Of a stretch of DNA of 64,000 nt, positions 16,683-25,299 are shown piece by piece; position 1 is the first letter of the stretch, and every line of letters begins with the position of its first letter. The stretch spans positions 158,609-222,608 of the forward strand of contig NZ_KI519425.1 in the NCBI RefSeq assembly GCF_000482465.1, in the 5' to 3' direction. Both the position numbers and the translations under genes were made by a program. Under the pieces are notes generated by a model. That model made no database searches. It was given only the letters and a program-made list of their open reading frames with translations, and had not been told where the DNA came from. The stretch comes from Runella limosa DSM 17973 (GTDB lineage Bacteria; Bacteroidota; Bacteroidia; Cytophagales; Spirosomataceae).

Positions 16683-17203
16683 AAGGAGGTTCCTCAAAAC
16701 CTAGTTTGCGAGCGGCTTACATTAACGGGGTTTTGAGAAACCCTCGTTTCGGATAGGAGTATCCGAAAGCACGCAAGTGTGGAGGAGGTTTCTCAAAACC
16801 TCCGACTAAGGTTCCTTAGAACCTAGTTTGCGAGCGACTTTTATTGACGGGGTTTTGAGAAACCCTGTTTTCGGATAGGAGTATCCGAAAGCACGCAAGT
16901 GTAGTGTGAAGGAGGTTTCTCAAAACCTCCGACCAAGGTTCCTCAGAACCTAGTTTGCGCGCGGTCTTTATTGACGGGGTTTTGAGAAACCCTTGTTTCG
17001 GATAGGAGTATCCGAAAGCACGCGAGAGTGAAGGAGGTTTCTCAAAACCTCCGACCAAGGTTCCTCAGAACCTAGTTTGCGAGCGGTTTTTATTGACGGG
17101 GTTTTGAGAAACCCTTGTTTCGGATAAAAGTATCCGAAAGCACGCAAGTGTAGTGTGAAGGAGGTTTCTCAAAACCTCCGACCAAGGTTCCTCAGAACCT
17201 AGT
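16683..17203. repeat. tandem array of four-hairpin units (TGAG-loop family)
   Basis: Four ~122-127-bp units plus a partial one fill the gap after the SDR gene. Each unit has four dyads in fixed order: GGGTTT-TGAG-AAACCC; TTTCGGATA arms with loop GGAG (first arms start at 16747, 16869, 16996 and 17118, spacings 122, 127, 122); GGAGGTTT/AAACCTCC with loop CTCA (16784, 16911, 17033, 17160); and AGGTTC/GAACCT with loop CTCA or CTTA (16809, 16936, 17058, 17185). Linkers such as TAGTTTGCGAGCGG are also conserved. In unit 4 the GGAG loop is AAAG while the stem is intact. Confidence 0.92.
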
Positions 17204-17250
17204 TTACGGGTACTTTGCCAAAGTTGAATTAAAGATTAAAACAAAGGAAA

Positions 17251-19308
17251 ATGAAATCCCTTATTCTGATAATAAGCAGTTGCTTTTGGGCGTTTGCGGG
17301 GATTTTTGCCCAATCGCGTCCCACACTATATCCCGAACCTGCCTCGATTCAGTACGGACAGGGGGAGATTGCGTTGAGTAATATATCGCTTTACGTACCT
17401 GCGACGGCCCCAAAAGACATTGTTTTTGCCTTAAATGAATTAAAACAAACCCTGAGTGAGCGGAGTGGGAAGCCGTTGAAAATGGCTTCCTCACTCGCTT
17501 CGTCAAAGATTCGTTATACCGTAAAAACAGCAGGTCGTACTTTGCCCGAAACCGATGAGGCAACCAAAGGCAGTACTCGTGAACAATACACGTTGGCCGT
17601 CACTGCCAGTGGCATTACGATTGACGCCGAAACCTCAACGGGGCTGTATTATGCGGTGCAAACCCTCCGTCAGTTGGTTCGAGGAGACAAACTACCGTTT
17701 GTTACTATCTCCGACCGACCCACCATGGCCTTTCGGGGCGTTATGATGGATTTTGCCCACGGAGGCTTGCTCACGGTGGAAGAAATCAAACGTCAAATCG
17801 ATTTTTTGGCACGTTGGAAAACCAACCAGTATTACTTTTACAACGAAGTAAGCATTGAATTAGAAGGCTATTCCACCCTCAATTACAAAGCCAATTACAC
17901 CCAAGAGGAGGTGAAAAGCATCATCGCCTATGCCCAAGAGCGGCACATGGACGTGATTCCATTCGTCAATTTTTACGGGCATTTGCACGAACTCATTCGA
18001 AATGAAAAGTATGCGTCGCTGGCGATTGGGCGTTACGGACACGAGATGGATCCCCGCAACGCAGGCGTGAAAGAGTTGCTCAAAAACTGGATCAAACAGT
18101 ACACCGCGTTGTTCAAAAGTCCGTTTATTCACGTTGGTTTTGATGAAACGTGGGAAACCAAACGCCTCAACAGTACGGAGGAGAAAAGCCTTAATCCCGA
18201 AGCGTTGTACATCCAACAACTGACCTTCGTGAGTGAAGAACTCAAAAAATACGGAAAAACGCTCTTGGCTTGGACCGACATGAGCTCGTTTTATCCCGAC
18301 ATTATCAAGAAATTCCCTGCCGATGTCATCCCCGTTATTTGGCAATATTCGCCCGATTCGGCTGCTACCTACCATTACCTAAACCCCGTTTTGGACGAAA
18401 AAAGGCCTTTTTTCATTCAGCCTGCGGTATCGGGTTGGGGGCACATTTATCCCGAAGCGGGCTATACATACGACAACATCGACTTGTGTTTGCGGGCAGG
18501 ATTACGTCACCAAACGTTAGGTTTTATCACCTCTGTCTGGACCGACTCGGTGGAGCCGTTTGTGCGGTCGTCGTGGATGTTTATGGCTTATGGGTGCATT
18601 TCGGCTTGGCAAGGTAAATCGCCCAATCAAAAGGAGTTTTCCCGAAAATATGCGTCGCTTGTCTATCCCAACATTGCCCAAGAAATGGGAGACGCGTTTG
18701 AGAATATTGCCACGTCGGTTGAATACCTGAAAAAATGTTTGGGAAAAAACACCCAAAGTATGCCACGGGGAACGCTGGTTGAAGCGTGGTCGAATCCCTT
18801 TTCGGCCTATTATTTGGCGAACACCGAGGCGCACATGGCCGATTTTAGGGAAGTTCGTAAGTACAGCGAAGAAGCGCAAGCCAATTTGATAGCAGCTCTC
18901 AAAAAAGCGTCAAAAACCGAACGCGAATTTGCCAATTCATTGCTCGTATCGGCTCGATTAATCAATTACTCAGCCATGCGGTTTATGTGGGCGCGTACGG
19001 TGGTCGATCGCTGGGATTATGCCATGGTGATGAAGAAAAAGGAAGATTACGTTATTTATGATTTGACGTACCCTTGCCATAGTTTGCTGGTGGATGCCAT
19101 GGACGAAACGGGCGAACTCAAACGAGAATACGAAACGGCGTGGCTGTCGGAATGTATGCCGTATCGTCTTAATAGCATTTTAGGGCGTTTTGACGTGGAG
19201 TATAGCTTGTGGCGAAAATTGCACTTGAAAGTAGTTGATTTCCAGATTCAACGCCAAAAAGATGCACCTGTAAAGTCGTTTATAGAGGTCTTTAATCCTG
19301 ATTTCTAA
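17251..19308 (+). CDS. glycoside hydrolase family 20 (beta-N-acetylhexosaminidase-like), exported
   Basis: 685 residues. Signal peptide (to about residue 20, ending AQS), then a GH20b-type N-terminal domain (about 25-150) and the GH20 barrel starting FRGVMMDFAHGG. The catalytic Asp-Glu pair is Asp298-Glu299 in HVGFDETWE; GH20 uses substrate-assisted catalysis with this pair to release terminal GlcNAc or GalNAc from glycans. The C-terminal ~170 residues are helical and less typical. It is followed by a deacetylase-like gene and GH109, which together suggest N-acetylated glycan breakdown. Confidence 0.9.
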   Translation: MKSLILIISSCFWAFAGIFAQSRPTLYPEPASIQYGQGEIALSNISLYVPATAPKDIVFALNELKQTLSERSGKPLKMASSLASSKIRYTVKTAGRTLPETDEATKGSTREQYTLAVTASGITIDAETSTGLYYAVQTLRQLVRGDKLPFVTISDRPTMAFRGVMMDFAHGGLLTVEEIKRQIDFLARWKTNQYYFYNEVSIELEGYSTLNYKANYTQEEVKSIIAYAQERHMDVIPFVNFYGHLHELIRNEKYASLAIGRYGHEMDPRNAGVKELLKNWIKQYTALFKSPFIHVGFDETWETKRLNSTEEKSLNPEALYIQQLTFVSEELKKYGKTLLAWTDMSSFYPDIIKKFPADVIPVIWQYSPDSAATYHYLNPVLDEKRPFFIQPAVSGWGHIYPEAGYTYDNIDLCLRAGLRHQTLGFITSVWTDSVEPFVRSSWMFMAYGCISAWQGKSPNQKEFSRKYASLVYPNIAQEMGDAFENIATSVEYLKKCLGKNTQSMPRGTLVEAWSNPFSAYYLANTEAHMADFREVRKYSEEAQANLIAALKKASKTEREFANSLLVSARLINYSAMRFMWARTVVDRWDYAMVMKKKEDYVIYDLTYPCHSLLVDAMDETGELKREYETAWLSECMPYRLNSILGRFDVEYSLWRKLHLKVVDFQIQRQKDAPVKSFIEVFNPDF

Positions 19309-19356
19309 GTAATTGAATAGGTGCCGTTTGGCATTATCCATTTATAGGTTAGAACC

Positions 19357-20430
19357 ATGAAAAACATAGAATTTATCAGTCCCATAGAAGGCGATATGCT
19401 TCACGGCTGGGACGGACAGGTAGTAGAAGGAGCGCTCCAAACGACGGTAAAAGTAAAAGCGCCGTTGCAGCATTTTATTGTTATCAATGGCGTGGAAGCC
19501 CAAGAACGTGAAGGTGTTTTTGAAGCGTTGGTGACGTTTCGCGACTACCAAAATACGGTAGAAGTAAAAAATATGACCACGGGAGAAAGTGCCCAAATCA
19601 AGGTCTTTTGGCTGCCCAATTTTGCAGGGAATTACCGTTTGTCGATTGACGATAATGTCTGGTTTTTGCGCGATATTCATCAAAACGATGCGAACTATAC
19701 GTCGATTTTTGATAATCCGTATTTGGGCTTTCTAAAACAAGTACACGACGAATACGGCACAAAAATCCACCTCAATCTTTTTTACGAAACCGACGGTTTT
19801 AACTTGTCGCAGCTAACCGACCGCTTCAAACCTGAGTGGACAGCCAACGCCGATTGGTTGCGGTTGAGTTTTCACGCGCGAGGGGAGTTTCCCGACATGC
19901 CGTACCGCACCGCAGGCTACCAACAAGTAGCCGACGATTGCGAAACGGTCAAAAATGAAATTCGACGCTTTGCGGGTGAGGCTGTGATGGGGCCTGTTAC
20001 CACGCTACACTGGGGCGAAGCCACGGTCGAAGGCTCGCGCGCGCTCCGTGATGCGGGGTATATAGGTCAGTTGGGGTATTTCAACGTGGACGACGATTTG
20101 CCTCCCGTTTCGTATTATCTTGCGGTAGAGCAACGTCGTCAACTGAAAAAACGCTTTGTGTGGCACGACACGCAAGAAGGCATCACGTTTATTCGGAGTA
20201 GCATTGTGATTGATAAAAAAGAGTTGCCCGATATTGTTCCGCACTTGGATAATTACGCAAACCTTCCGTCAGGACAGCCACCGTACGTCGATTTTTTGGT
20301 ACACGAACAATACTTCTATCCCTTTTACGAAGCTTATCAACCCGATTTTCGTGACCGCGTTGTGGCCTGTGTGCGCTGGGCAACCGAAAAAGGCTACCAA
20401 CCCGCTTTCCTCGGGGATTGTATATTTTAA
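19357..20430 (+). CDS. polysaccharide-deacetylase-like protein
   Basis: 357 residues without a signal peptide. A beta-rich N-terminal part (about 1-90, IEGDMLHGWDGQVV, TTVKVKAPLQHFIVINGVEA) precedes a region that resembles NodB/polysaccharide deacetylase barrels: RLSIDDNVWF with an Asp pair near the metal site, WLRLSFHARGEFPDMPY and TLHWGEATVEGSRALRDAGY. I base the family on these patterns only; a full set of catalytic residues was not traced. It lies between GH20 and GH109 genes on the same strand, consistent with amino-sugar processing. Confidence 0.55.
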   Translation: MKNIEFISPIEGDMLHGWDGQVVEGALQTTVKVKAPLQHFIVINGVEAQEREGVFEALVTFRDYQNTVEVKNMTTGESAQIKVFWLPNFAGNYRLSIDDNVWFLRDIHQNDANYTSIFDNPYLGFLKQVHDEYGTKIHLNLFYETDGFNLSQLTDRFKPEWTANADWLRLSFHARGEFPDMPYRTAGYQQVADDCETVKNEIRRFAGEAVMGPVTTLHWGEATVEGSRALRDAGYIGQLGYFNVDDDLPPVSYYLAVEQRRQLKKRFVWHDTQEGITFIRSSIVIDKKELPDIVPHLDNYANLPSGQPPYVDFLVHEQYFYPFYEAYQPDFRDRVVACVRWATEKGYQPAFLGDCIF

Positions 20431-20473
20431 ATAAGCGAGCGGCGAAAGATGAGTAGAAATGAATGGTAAAAAA

Positions 20474-20500
20474 AGCCTCGGAGAGGCTAAACATTTGTAG
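20474..20500 (+). repeat. single hairpin-GTAG module before the GH109 gene
   Basis: Hairpin AGCCTC-GGA-GAGGCT (20474-20488) followed by AAACATTTGTAG (to 20500), then C and the ATG of the next gene at 20502. It has the same layout as the tandem copies before the SDR gene, and its hairpin stem is identical to that in the element at 11009. Confidence 0.8.
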
Positions 20501-20501
20501 C

Positions 20502-21923
20502 ATGGAAAACAATCGTAGAAATTTCTTAAAAACGGCAAGTGCGACTGGACTTGGACTTTTTGCTTCCAACCCCTTTGCCGCCTACGCCAATAGCCCCGAA
20601 GAATGGGCGCAAGTACGCGAGCAAGCTGACCGCAAGCGCGTGCAGAAATTCAACATGAGTGGCTACGCCGCCCCTAAGTTGGACGTAGTTCGGGTTGGGT
20701 TTATCGGCTTAGGAAATCGCGGGATGGGGGCTGTAGAGCGATTAAACAAAATCGAAGGTGTCGAAATCAAAGCTTTGTGCGATTTACGTTCTGAGAAAAC
20801 TGCCGCCGCCAAAAAACTGGTCGAAGCTTCGGGACACCGCCCCCAAACCTACGATAGCAACCCCGAAATCTGGAAAAAATTGGCCGAACGTACCGATTTA
20901 GACCTCATCTACATTCTCACACCCTGGGCATTTCATACGCCCATGGCGGTATTCTCGATGGAGCATGGCAAACACGTATGCGTAGAAGTGCCCGCCGCCA
21001 AAACCATTGAAGAAGCTTGGCAGCTGGTCGATACCTCGGAGCGCACGCGCAAGCATTGCATGATGGTCGAAAACTGCTGTTATGACTTTTCTGAGCTATT
21101 AACGCTTAATTTGGCCCGCAATGGTTTTTTTGGGGAGATTATCCACGGCGAAGCAGCCTATATCCACAATTTGCAAACGCACGTTTTTTCCAAAACCCAT
21201 TTTTACCAATTGTGGGAGCTTCAAGAAATGTTTCAGCGGAAAGGTAATTTGTACCCTACGCACGGACTGGGGCCTATTTGCCAAGTAATGGACATCAATC
21301 GGGGGGATAAAATGGACTACCTGACTTCGATGTCGAGCAACGATTTTGTGTTGGGGAATTTGGCCAAAGAACTCGCCGCTAAAGATGATTTTTACAAGCC
21401 TTACGTGGGGAAATCCTACAATGGCAACATGAGTACCACCACGATTAAGACCCAAAAAGGGCGAACCATTATGGTACAGTATGATGTGTCATCGCCAAGA
21501 CCGTATTCACGGATTCAACTGGTGAGTGGTACCAAAGCGGTGGGCTTAAAATACCCCGAACCTGCGCGTTATTCGACGGGTCACGAGTGGATGTCGGCGG
21601 AAGAATACAAGGTATTGGAAGAAAAATACCTGCCGCCGATTGTGAAGAAAATGGGCGAAGTTGCCAAAAACGTTGGCGGGCACGGTGGGATGGACTTTTT
21701 GATGGATTGGCGGACAATTGATTGCCTCCGCAACGGTCTCCCGCTCGACCAAGATGTCTATGATGCGGCTCTTTGGAGTAGCATCGCGCCACTCAGTGGC
21801 TGGTCGGTAGCCAACCGTTCCAATTCGATTGATGTTCCTGATTTTACGGGTGGGTCGTGGAAAGCGAATGCCCCCGTTGATATATCTATGACAAAAGGCG
21901 GCACAACAAAAGCTAAAGTGTAA
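20502..21923 (+). CDS. Tat-exported GH109-like Gfo/Idh/MocA protein
   Basis: 473 residues from ATG 20502, where the twin-arginine signal NRRNFLKTASATGLG begins at once; an in-frame start at 20463 would bury that signal and run through a repeat. The Rossmann motif GFIGLGNRGMG lies at about 67-77, with EVPAAKTIEEAW after it. NLYPTHGLGPICQ (about 249-261) followed by MDINRGD is the signature I associate with GH109, NAD-dependent alpha-N-acetylgalactosaminidases. Together with GH20 upstream it points to removal of N-acetylhexosamines in the periplasm. Confidence 0.87.
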   Translation: MENNRRNFLKTASATGLGLFASNPFAAYANSPEEWAQVREQADRKRVQKFNMSGYAAPKLDVVRVGFIGLGNRGMGAVERLNKIEGVEIKALCDLRSEKTAAAKKLVEASGHRPQTYDSNPEIWKKLAERTDLDLIYILTPWAFHTPMAVFSMEHGKHVCVEVPAAKTIEEAWQLVDTSERTRKHCMMVENCCYDFSELLTLNLARNGFFGEIIHGEAAYIHNLQTHVFSKTHFYQLWELQEMFQRKGNLYPTHGLGPICQVMDINRGDKMDYLTSMSSNDFVLGNLAKELAAKDDFYKPYVGKSYNGNMSTTTIKTQKGRTIMVQYDVSSPRPYSRIQLVSGTKAVGLKYPEPARYSTGHEWMSAEEYKVLEEKYLPPIVKKMGEVAKNVGGHGGMDFLMDWRTIDCLRNGLPLDQDVYDAALWSSIAPLSGWSVANRSNSIDVPDFTGGSWKANAPVDISMTKGGTTKAKV

Positions 21924-21957
21924 ACTTCGATAGCTTTGTTTTAAGGAATTCAAAGTA

Positions 21958-22008
21958 GCCTCGGTAGAGGCATAACCTTTGTAGTCGGTAGAGGCGTAAC
22001 CTTTGTCG
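21958..22008 (+). repeat. diverged hairpin-GTAG module, one and a half copies
   Basis: GCCTC-GGTA-GAGGC then ATAACCTTTGTAG, followed by a second TCGGTAGAGGC plus GTAACCTTTGTCG that has lost its left arm. It lies 35 bp after the GH109 stop. Confidence 0.75.
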
Positions 22009-22028
22009 TATTGTAGGAATTTTTGCAC

Positions 22029-22070
22029 GAGGTTTTGAGAAACCTCTTGTGTCGGTTTTGAGAAACCGAC
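22029..22070. repeat. two TGAG-loop hairpins
   Basis: GAGGTTT/AAACCTC at 22029-22035/22040-22046 and GTCGGTTT/AAACCGAC at 22051-22058/22063-22070, both with loop TGAG. Outer stem bases differ between neighbours yet remain paired. Confidence 0.82.
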
Positions 22071-22116
22071 ATCACATCACTAACATGACTGTGGCATCAC
22101 TTTCGGCATTACATTT

Positions 22117-22152
22117 AGCCTTGGAGAGTTTCTACAACTTTCCAAGGCTTTT
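22117..22152 (+). terminator. probable terminator before the molybdate cluster
   Basis: Near-perfect 14-bp stem AGCCTTGGAGAGTT (22117-22130) with AACTTTCCAAGGCT (22136-22149), 5-nt loop, then TTTT-rich sequence. It isolates the GH20-GH109 cluster from the mod operon. Confidence 0.7.
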
Positions 22153-22163
22153 CTATTAGGTAA

Positions 22164-22209
22164 TTTGCCGAAAGCGTTATATTTTTGAAAAAATAGCGCT
22201 TTCGGCAAA
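22164..22209 (+). promoter_or_regulatory. 46-bp dyad with an internal -7 box, directly upstream of the molybdate cluster
   Basis: Arm TTTGCCGAAAGCG (22164-22176) is the perfect inverse of CGCTTTCGGCAAA (22197-22209). Pairing continues inwards through one wobble and one mismatch almost to the centre. The exact Bacteroidota -7 box TATTTTTG (22180-22187) sits in the middle, and the dyad ends at the ATG at 22210. The half GCGTTATAT recalls ModE half-sites (CGTTATAT). Operator function for a molybdate-responsive regulator is inferred; no modE gene is in the window. It could also act as an RNA hairpin hiding the start codon. Confidence 0.6.
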
Positions 22210-22704
22210 ATGATACACGCTTTCCTAAAATTGCTTTTGAGCGGAATACTGGTTTCGGTCATCGGCATCCAAGGGCTCTTTGCCCAAACCCTTTCCGTCA
22301 CGGGCGAAGTAAAAACGCCTTTGTCGCTCACATCATCTGATTTTCAGTCGCTTGAACGCATCGAAGTGACGGCCAAAGACCGCGATGGCAAAGAGCACCG
22401 CTATGCTGGTGTACCGCTTACGGCGATTCTTCGCAAAGCGGGAGTGACGCTTGGGGGAGAGTTACGCGGTGAAAATCTCTCAAAATATATTATTGCCAAA
22501 GCAGGTGATGGCTACGAAGTACTGTTTTCGTTGGCCGAGGTGGATGCCGAGTTTAGTGGCCGCACTATTTTGGTGGCCGACTCGGTGGATGGTGCTCCGC
22601 TGCCCCAGGGAGTAGGTCCTTTTCGGCTAGTGATACCCGACGAAAAACGCCCCGCTCGTTGGATTCGCGAGTTAAAATCTATTGAAATTCGATTTGCAAA
22701 ATAA
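22210..22704 (+). CDS. exported molybdopterin-binding-domain protein (oxidoreductase molybdopterin-like)
   Basis: 164 residues with a signal peptide (to about residue 25, LFAQT). The mature part resembles the Oxidored_molyb (sulfite-oxidase) fold in reduced form: LSVTGEVKTPLSLTSSDFQSLE, YAGVPLTAILRKAG, and the C-terminal GPFRLVIPDEKRPARWIRELKSIEI typical of the family. It contains no cysteine in the mature chain, so the Mo-ligating Cys of sulfite oxidase is absent. It may bind the cofactor loosely or only keep the fold. It heads an operon with a di-haem peroxidase and ModABC, which supports a molybdenum link. Confidence 0.8.
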   Translation: MIHAFLKLLLSGILVSVIGIQGLFAQTLSVTGEVKTPLSLTSSDFQSLERIEVTAKDRDGKEHRYAGVPLTAILRKAGVTLGGELRGENLSKYIIAKAGDGYEVLFSLAEVDAEFSGRTILVADSVDGAPLPQGVGPFRLVIPDEKRPARWIRELKSIEIRFAK

Positions 22705-22749
22705 GGCTGCTGGTTTGCGCTACAATCGCAAACTAACAAAGAAAACAAA

Positions 22750-23841
22750 ATGCGAAACATCCCTCTTTTAGTGGCGTTGGCAGTTTTTCTTTCTTCTTTT
22801 TGGGTAGAAACCAAAGAGAAGAAAGCAGAATTACATCCCTATAAGCTGGAGTATCCTTCGTCTTTTGGTAGCCGTTTTGTTATTCCTGCCGATAACCCGA
22901 CGACCGAAGAAGGAGTAGCGCTGGGTCGAATGTTGTTTTATGAGCCGTTGCTTTCGAGTACCAACACGGTTTCGTGTGCCAGTTGCCATGAACAAACAAA
23001 GGCATTTTCGGACGGGCGACCACTGAGCATAGGGGTTTCAGGAAAACCTACCCGACGAAATTCGATGTCGTTAGCTAACTTGTTGTGGGTCAAAAATTTG
23101 TTTTGGGATGGGCGAGTCAGCGGGTTGGAAAATCAAGCGATTTTTCCCATGACGCACCCCGACGAAATGGGGCAGTCGCTGGAGGTGTCGGCAAAAGAGT
23201 TGGCCAAAACAACTCGGTATCCTTCGCTCTTCCGACAGGTATTTGGAACATCATCTATCACGGGAGAACAGATAACCAAAGCGTTGGCTCAATTTGAACG
23301 TACGTTGATTTCGGCCGATTCACCCTACGACCGTTCGTTGAAGGGAAACTACACGCTCACGGCTTCCGAACGGCGAGGAATGGAACTGTTTATGCGAGGA
23401 GCTGCGCCCGAACGCGGAGTGCGGGGAGGAAACTGTGCCCATTGCCACGGCGGAGCTAAGTTGATGCAAGAAGTATTTCACAACAACGGCCTGGACAGTA
23501 TTGCGGTAGCTGACCGAGGCAAGCAAGAAATTTCGGGCGATGAACTGGACAATGGCCGTTTTCGAGTGGCAACTTTGCGGAATATCGCACTGACAGCACC
23601 CTACATGCACGACGGGCGTTTCAATACGTTGGAGCAAGTGCTTGACCATTACAATGAGCACTTTCATTTTAGCCCCAACCTTAGTCACGAACTGCGCACG
23701 TCGCACAACGAACCGACAAAACAACGATTGGGGCTAACTTCTTCCGAAAAAAAGGATATTATTGCTTTTTTGCATACCCTCACCGATTCGATATTTATTA
23801 CCAATCCCGCGTTTTCAAACCCGTTTGAGACGAAAAAATGA
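22750..23841 (+). CDS. di-haem cytochrome c peroxidase (CCP/MauG family)
   Basis: 363 residues with an N-terminal signal or anchor helix (LLVALAVFLSSFW). Two haem c motifs are visible: CASCH (Cys76, Cys79, His80) and CAHCH (Cys229, Cys232, His233), with LGRMLFYEPLLSS before the first and RVATLRNIALTAPYMHDGRF near the end, both family hallmarks (the latter Met/His region holds a distal ligand). It reduces hydrogen peroxide or oxidises a partner protein in the periplasm. It follows the molybdopterin-domain gene by 45 bp and precedes modA by 31 bp. Confidence 0.94.
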   Translation: MRNIPLLVALAVFLSSFWVETKEKKAELHPYKLEYPSSFGSRFVIPADNPTTEEGVALGRMLFYEPLLSSTNTVSCASCHEQTKAFSDGRPLSIGVSGKPTRRNSMSLANLLWVKNLFWDGRVSGLENQAIFPMTHPDEMGQSLEVSAKELAKTTRYPSLFRQVFGTSSITGEQITKALAQFERTLISADSPYDRSLKGNYTLTASERRGMELFMRGAAPERGVRGGNCAHCHGGAKLMQEVFHNNGLDSIAVADRGKQEISGDELDNGRFRVATLRNIALTAPYMHDGRFNTLEQVLDHYNEHFHFSPNLSHELRTSHNEPTKQRLGLTSSEKKDIIAFLHTLTDSIFITNPAFSNPFETKK

Positions 23842-23872
23842 TTATTCGATAGCGTTTATACTTAGCCAGTTA

Positions 23873-24634
23873 ATGAAGAAACTACTTTTGTTTTTGTGGC
23901 TGATTAGCCCGCAGTTATACGCCCAAACTGTGCGCGTAGCCGTGGCAGCCAATGCGCAGTTTGTGATGGAAGAACTAGAAGCGGTGTTTGAGAAACAAAC
24001 AGGCATTCAGCTAGAAACCATCATCAATTCGTCGGGAAAAATTACCACTCAAATCCAGCAAGGAGCGCCGTTTGACCTGTTTTTGTCGGCCGATATGCAC
24101 TACCCCGATGTGCTTTTTAAAGAAGGGCTAACCACCGCCGCTCCCAAGGTTTATGCCTACGGAGCTTTGGTCGTTTGGGCAATTGGAGCAACAAAGCCTA
24201 CGAAAGACTTGTCGTTTTTGACCCAACCTTCCATCAAAAAAATAGCCCTTGCCAACCCCAAGCTTGCGCCTTACGGAGTTGCGGCCCAGGAGGCACTCAA
24301 ACATTATCGCCTTTTTGACAAAACCCAAGAAAAGTGGGTAATGGGGGAAAGCATCTCTCAAGTAAATCAATACATTCTTTCGCAGGCAGTGGAAGTGGGT
24401 TTTACGGCCAAGTCGGTGGTGTTAGACCCGTCGCTCAAAAATCAAGGTACTTGGGTGGAGGTTGATCCCAAAACCTACAGTCCCATTGCGCAGGGAGTGG
24501 TGTTGCTTAAAAAGAAAACCGCAGAACCTAGTGTGGCTGCCCGTCGTTTTTATGATTTTTTGTTTAGTAAGCGCGCACACGCTATTTTTCGGAAGTTTGG
24601 GTACCGAGTAGCGGACGCAACACCACAAAAATGA
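23873..24634 (+). CDS. modA: molybdate ABC transporter substrate-binding protein ModA
   Basis: 253 residues from ATG 23873, where a clean signal peptide starts (MKKLLLFLWLISPQLYAQT); the longer ORF upstream lies in the peroxidase gene. Family motifs: VRVAVAANAQFVMEEL, INSSGKITTQIQQGAPFDLFLSADMHYPD and YGALVVWA, which frame the oxyanion pocket (Ser and backbone contacts) of ModA. It delivers molybdate or tungstate to ModBC. It overlaps modB by 4 bp (ATGA). Confidence 0.95.
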   Translation: MKKLLLFLWLISPQLYAQTVRVAVAANAQFVMEELEAVFEKQTGIQLETIINSSGKITTQIQQGAPFDLFLSADMHYPDVLFKEGLTTAAPKVYAYGALVVWAIGATKPTKDLSFLTQPSIKKIALANPKLAPYGVAAQEALKHYRLFDKTQEKWVMGESISQVNQYILSQAVEVGFTAKSVVLDPSLKNQGTWVEVDPKTYSPIAQGVVLLKKKTAEPSVAARRFYDFLFSKRAHAIFRKFGYRVADATPQK

Positions 24635-25299
24635 TGAACATGGATTGGGAGCCGATTTGGCTTACGTTTCGTTTGGCAGGTACTACCACTATCTTGTTGT
24701 TGGTGGTGGGTGTGCCGTTAGCGGCGTGGTTGGCCGCCACTAAAATCAAAATAAAACCACTGATAGAAGCGATTATTAGTATGCCGTTGGTGCTCCCGCC
24801 TTCGGTGTTGGGTTTTTATTTTTTACTTACTTTTAGTCCAGCTAGTGCGTTGGGGCAATTTTTAGAAAAAAACCTTGGTCTCCGTCTTATCTTTTCGTTC
24901 GAAGGCTTGGTAGTGGCTTCGATGGTATATAGTTTGCCTTTTATGGTACATCCGATTCAAGCGGGATTAGAAAACTTGCCCGCATCGTGGAAAGAAGCCT
25001 CTTATACCTTGGGAAAATCGCGGTCTATTACTTTAATGAAGGTACTATTGCCCAACATCAAACCTGCGCTGTTGACGGGAATTGTGTTGTCGTTTGCGCA
25101 TACGATTGGTGAATTTGGGCTCGTATTGATGATTGGAGGGAATTTGCCTGGGCAAACCAAAGTAGCATCAATCGCGATTTATGACGAAGTAGAAACCCTC
25201 AATTACGCCGCCGCCCACGGCTACGCCGCATTATTATTGGTGTTATCATTGGTGATTTTAGTACTTGTCTATCGGTTCAATAAACGCTTAACCGTATGA
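24631..25299 (+). CDS. modB: molybdate ABC transporter permease ModB
   Basis: 222 residues, about five transmembrane helices. The EAA loop that contacts ModC is visible as SWKEASYTLGKSRSITLMKVLLP, followed by HTIGEFGLVLMIGGN, a ModB-typical stretch. The ATG at 24631 overlaps modA's stop, and its own stop overlaps modC (ATGA again), so the three are translationally coupled. Confidence 0.95.
   Translation: MMNMDWEPIWLTFRLAGTTTILLLVVGVPLAAWLAATKIKIKPLIEAIISMPLVLPPSVLGFYFLLTFSPASALGQFLEKNLGLRLIFSFEGLVVASMVYSLPFMVHPIQAGLENLPASWKEASYTLGKSRSITLMKVLLPNIKPALLTGIVLSFAHTIGEFGLVLMIGGNLPGQTKVASIAIYDEVETLNYAAAHGYAALLLVLSLVILVLVYRFNKRLTV

Noticed and set aside
16816-17058. 80-residue open frame on the minus strand
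   Set aside because: It lies wholly inside the hairpin array and repeats with its period; no start context or family resemblance.
16683-17203. possible CRISPR array
   Set aside because: The intervals between repeated hairpins are themselves conserved; there are no unique spacers and no cas genes. The same holds for 41675-41754.
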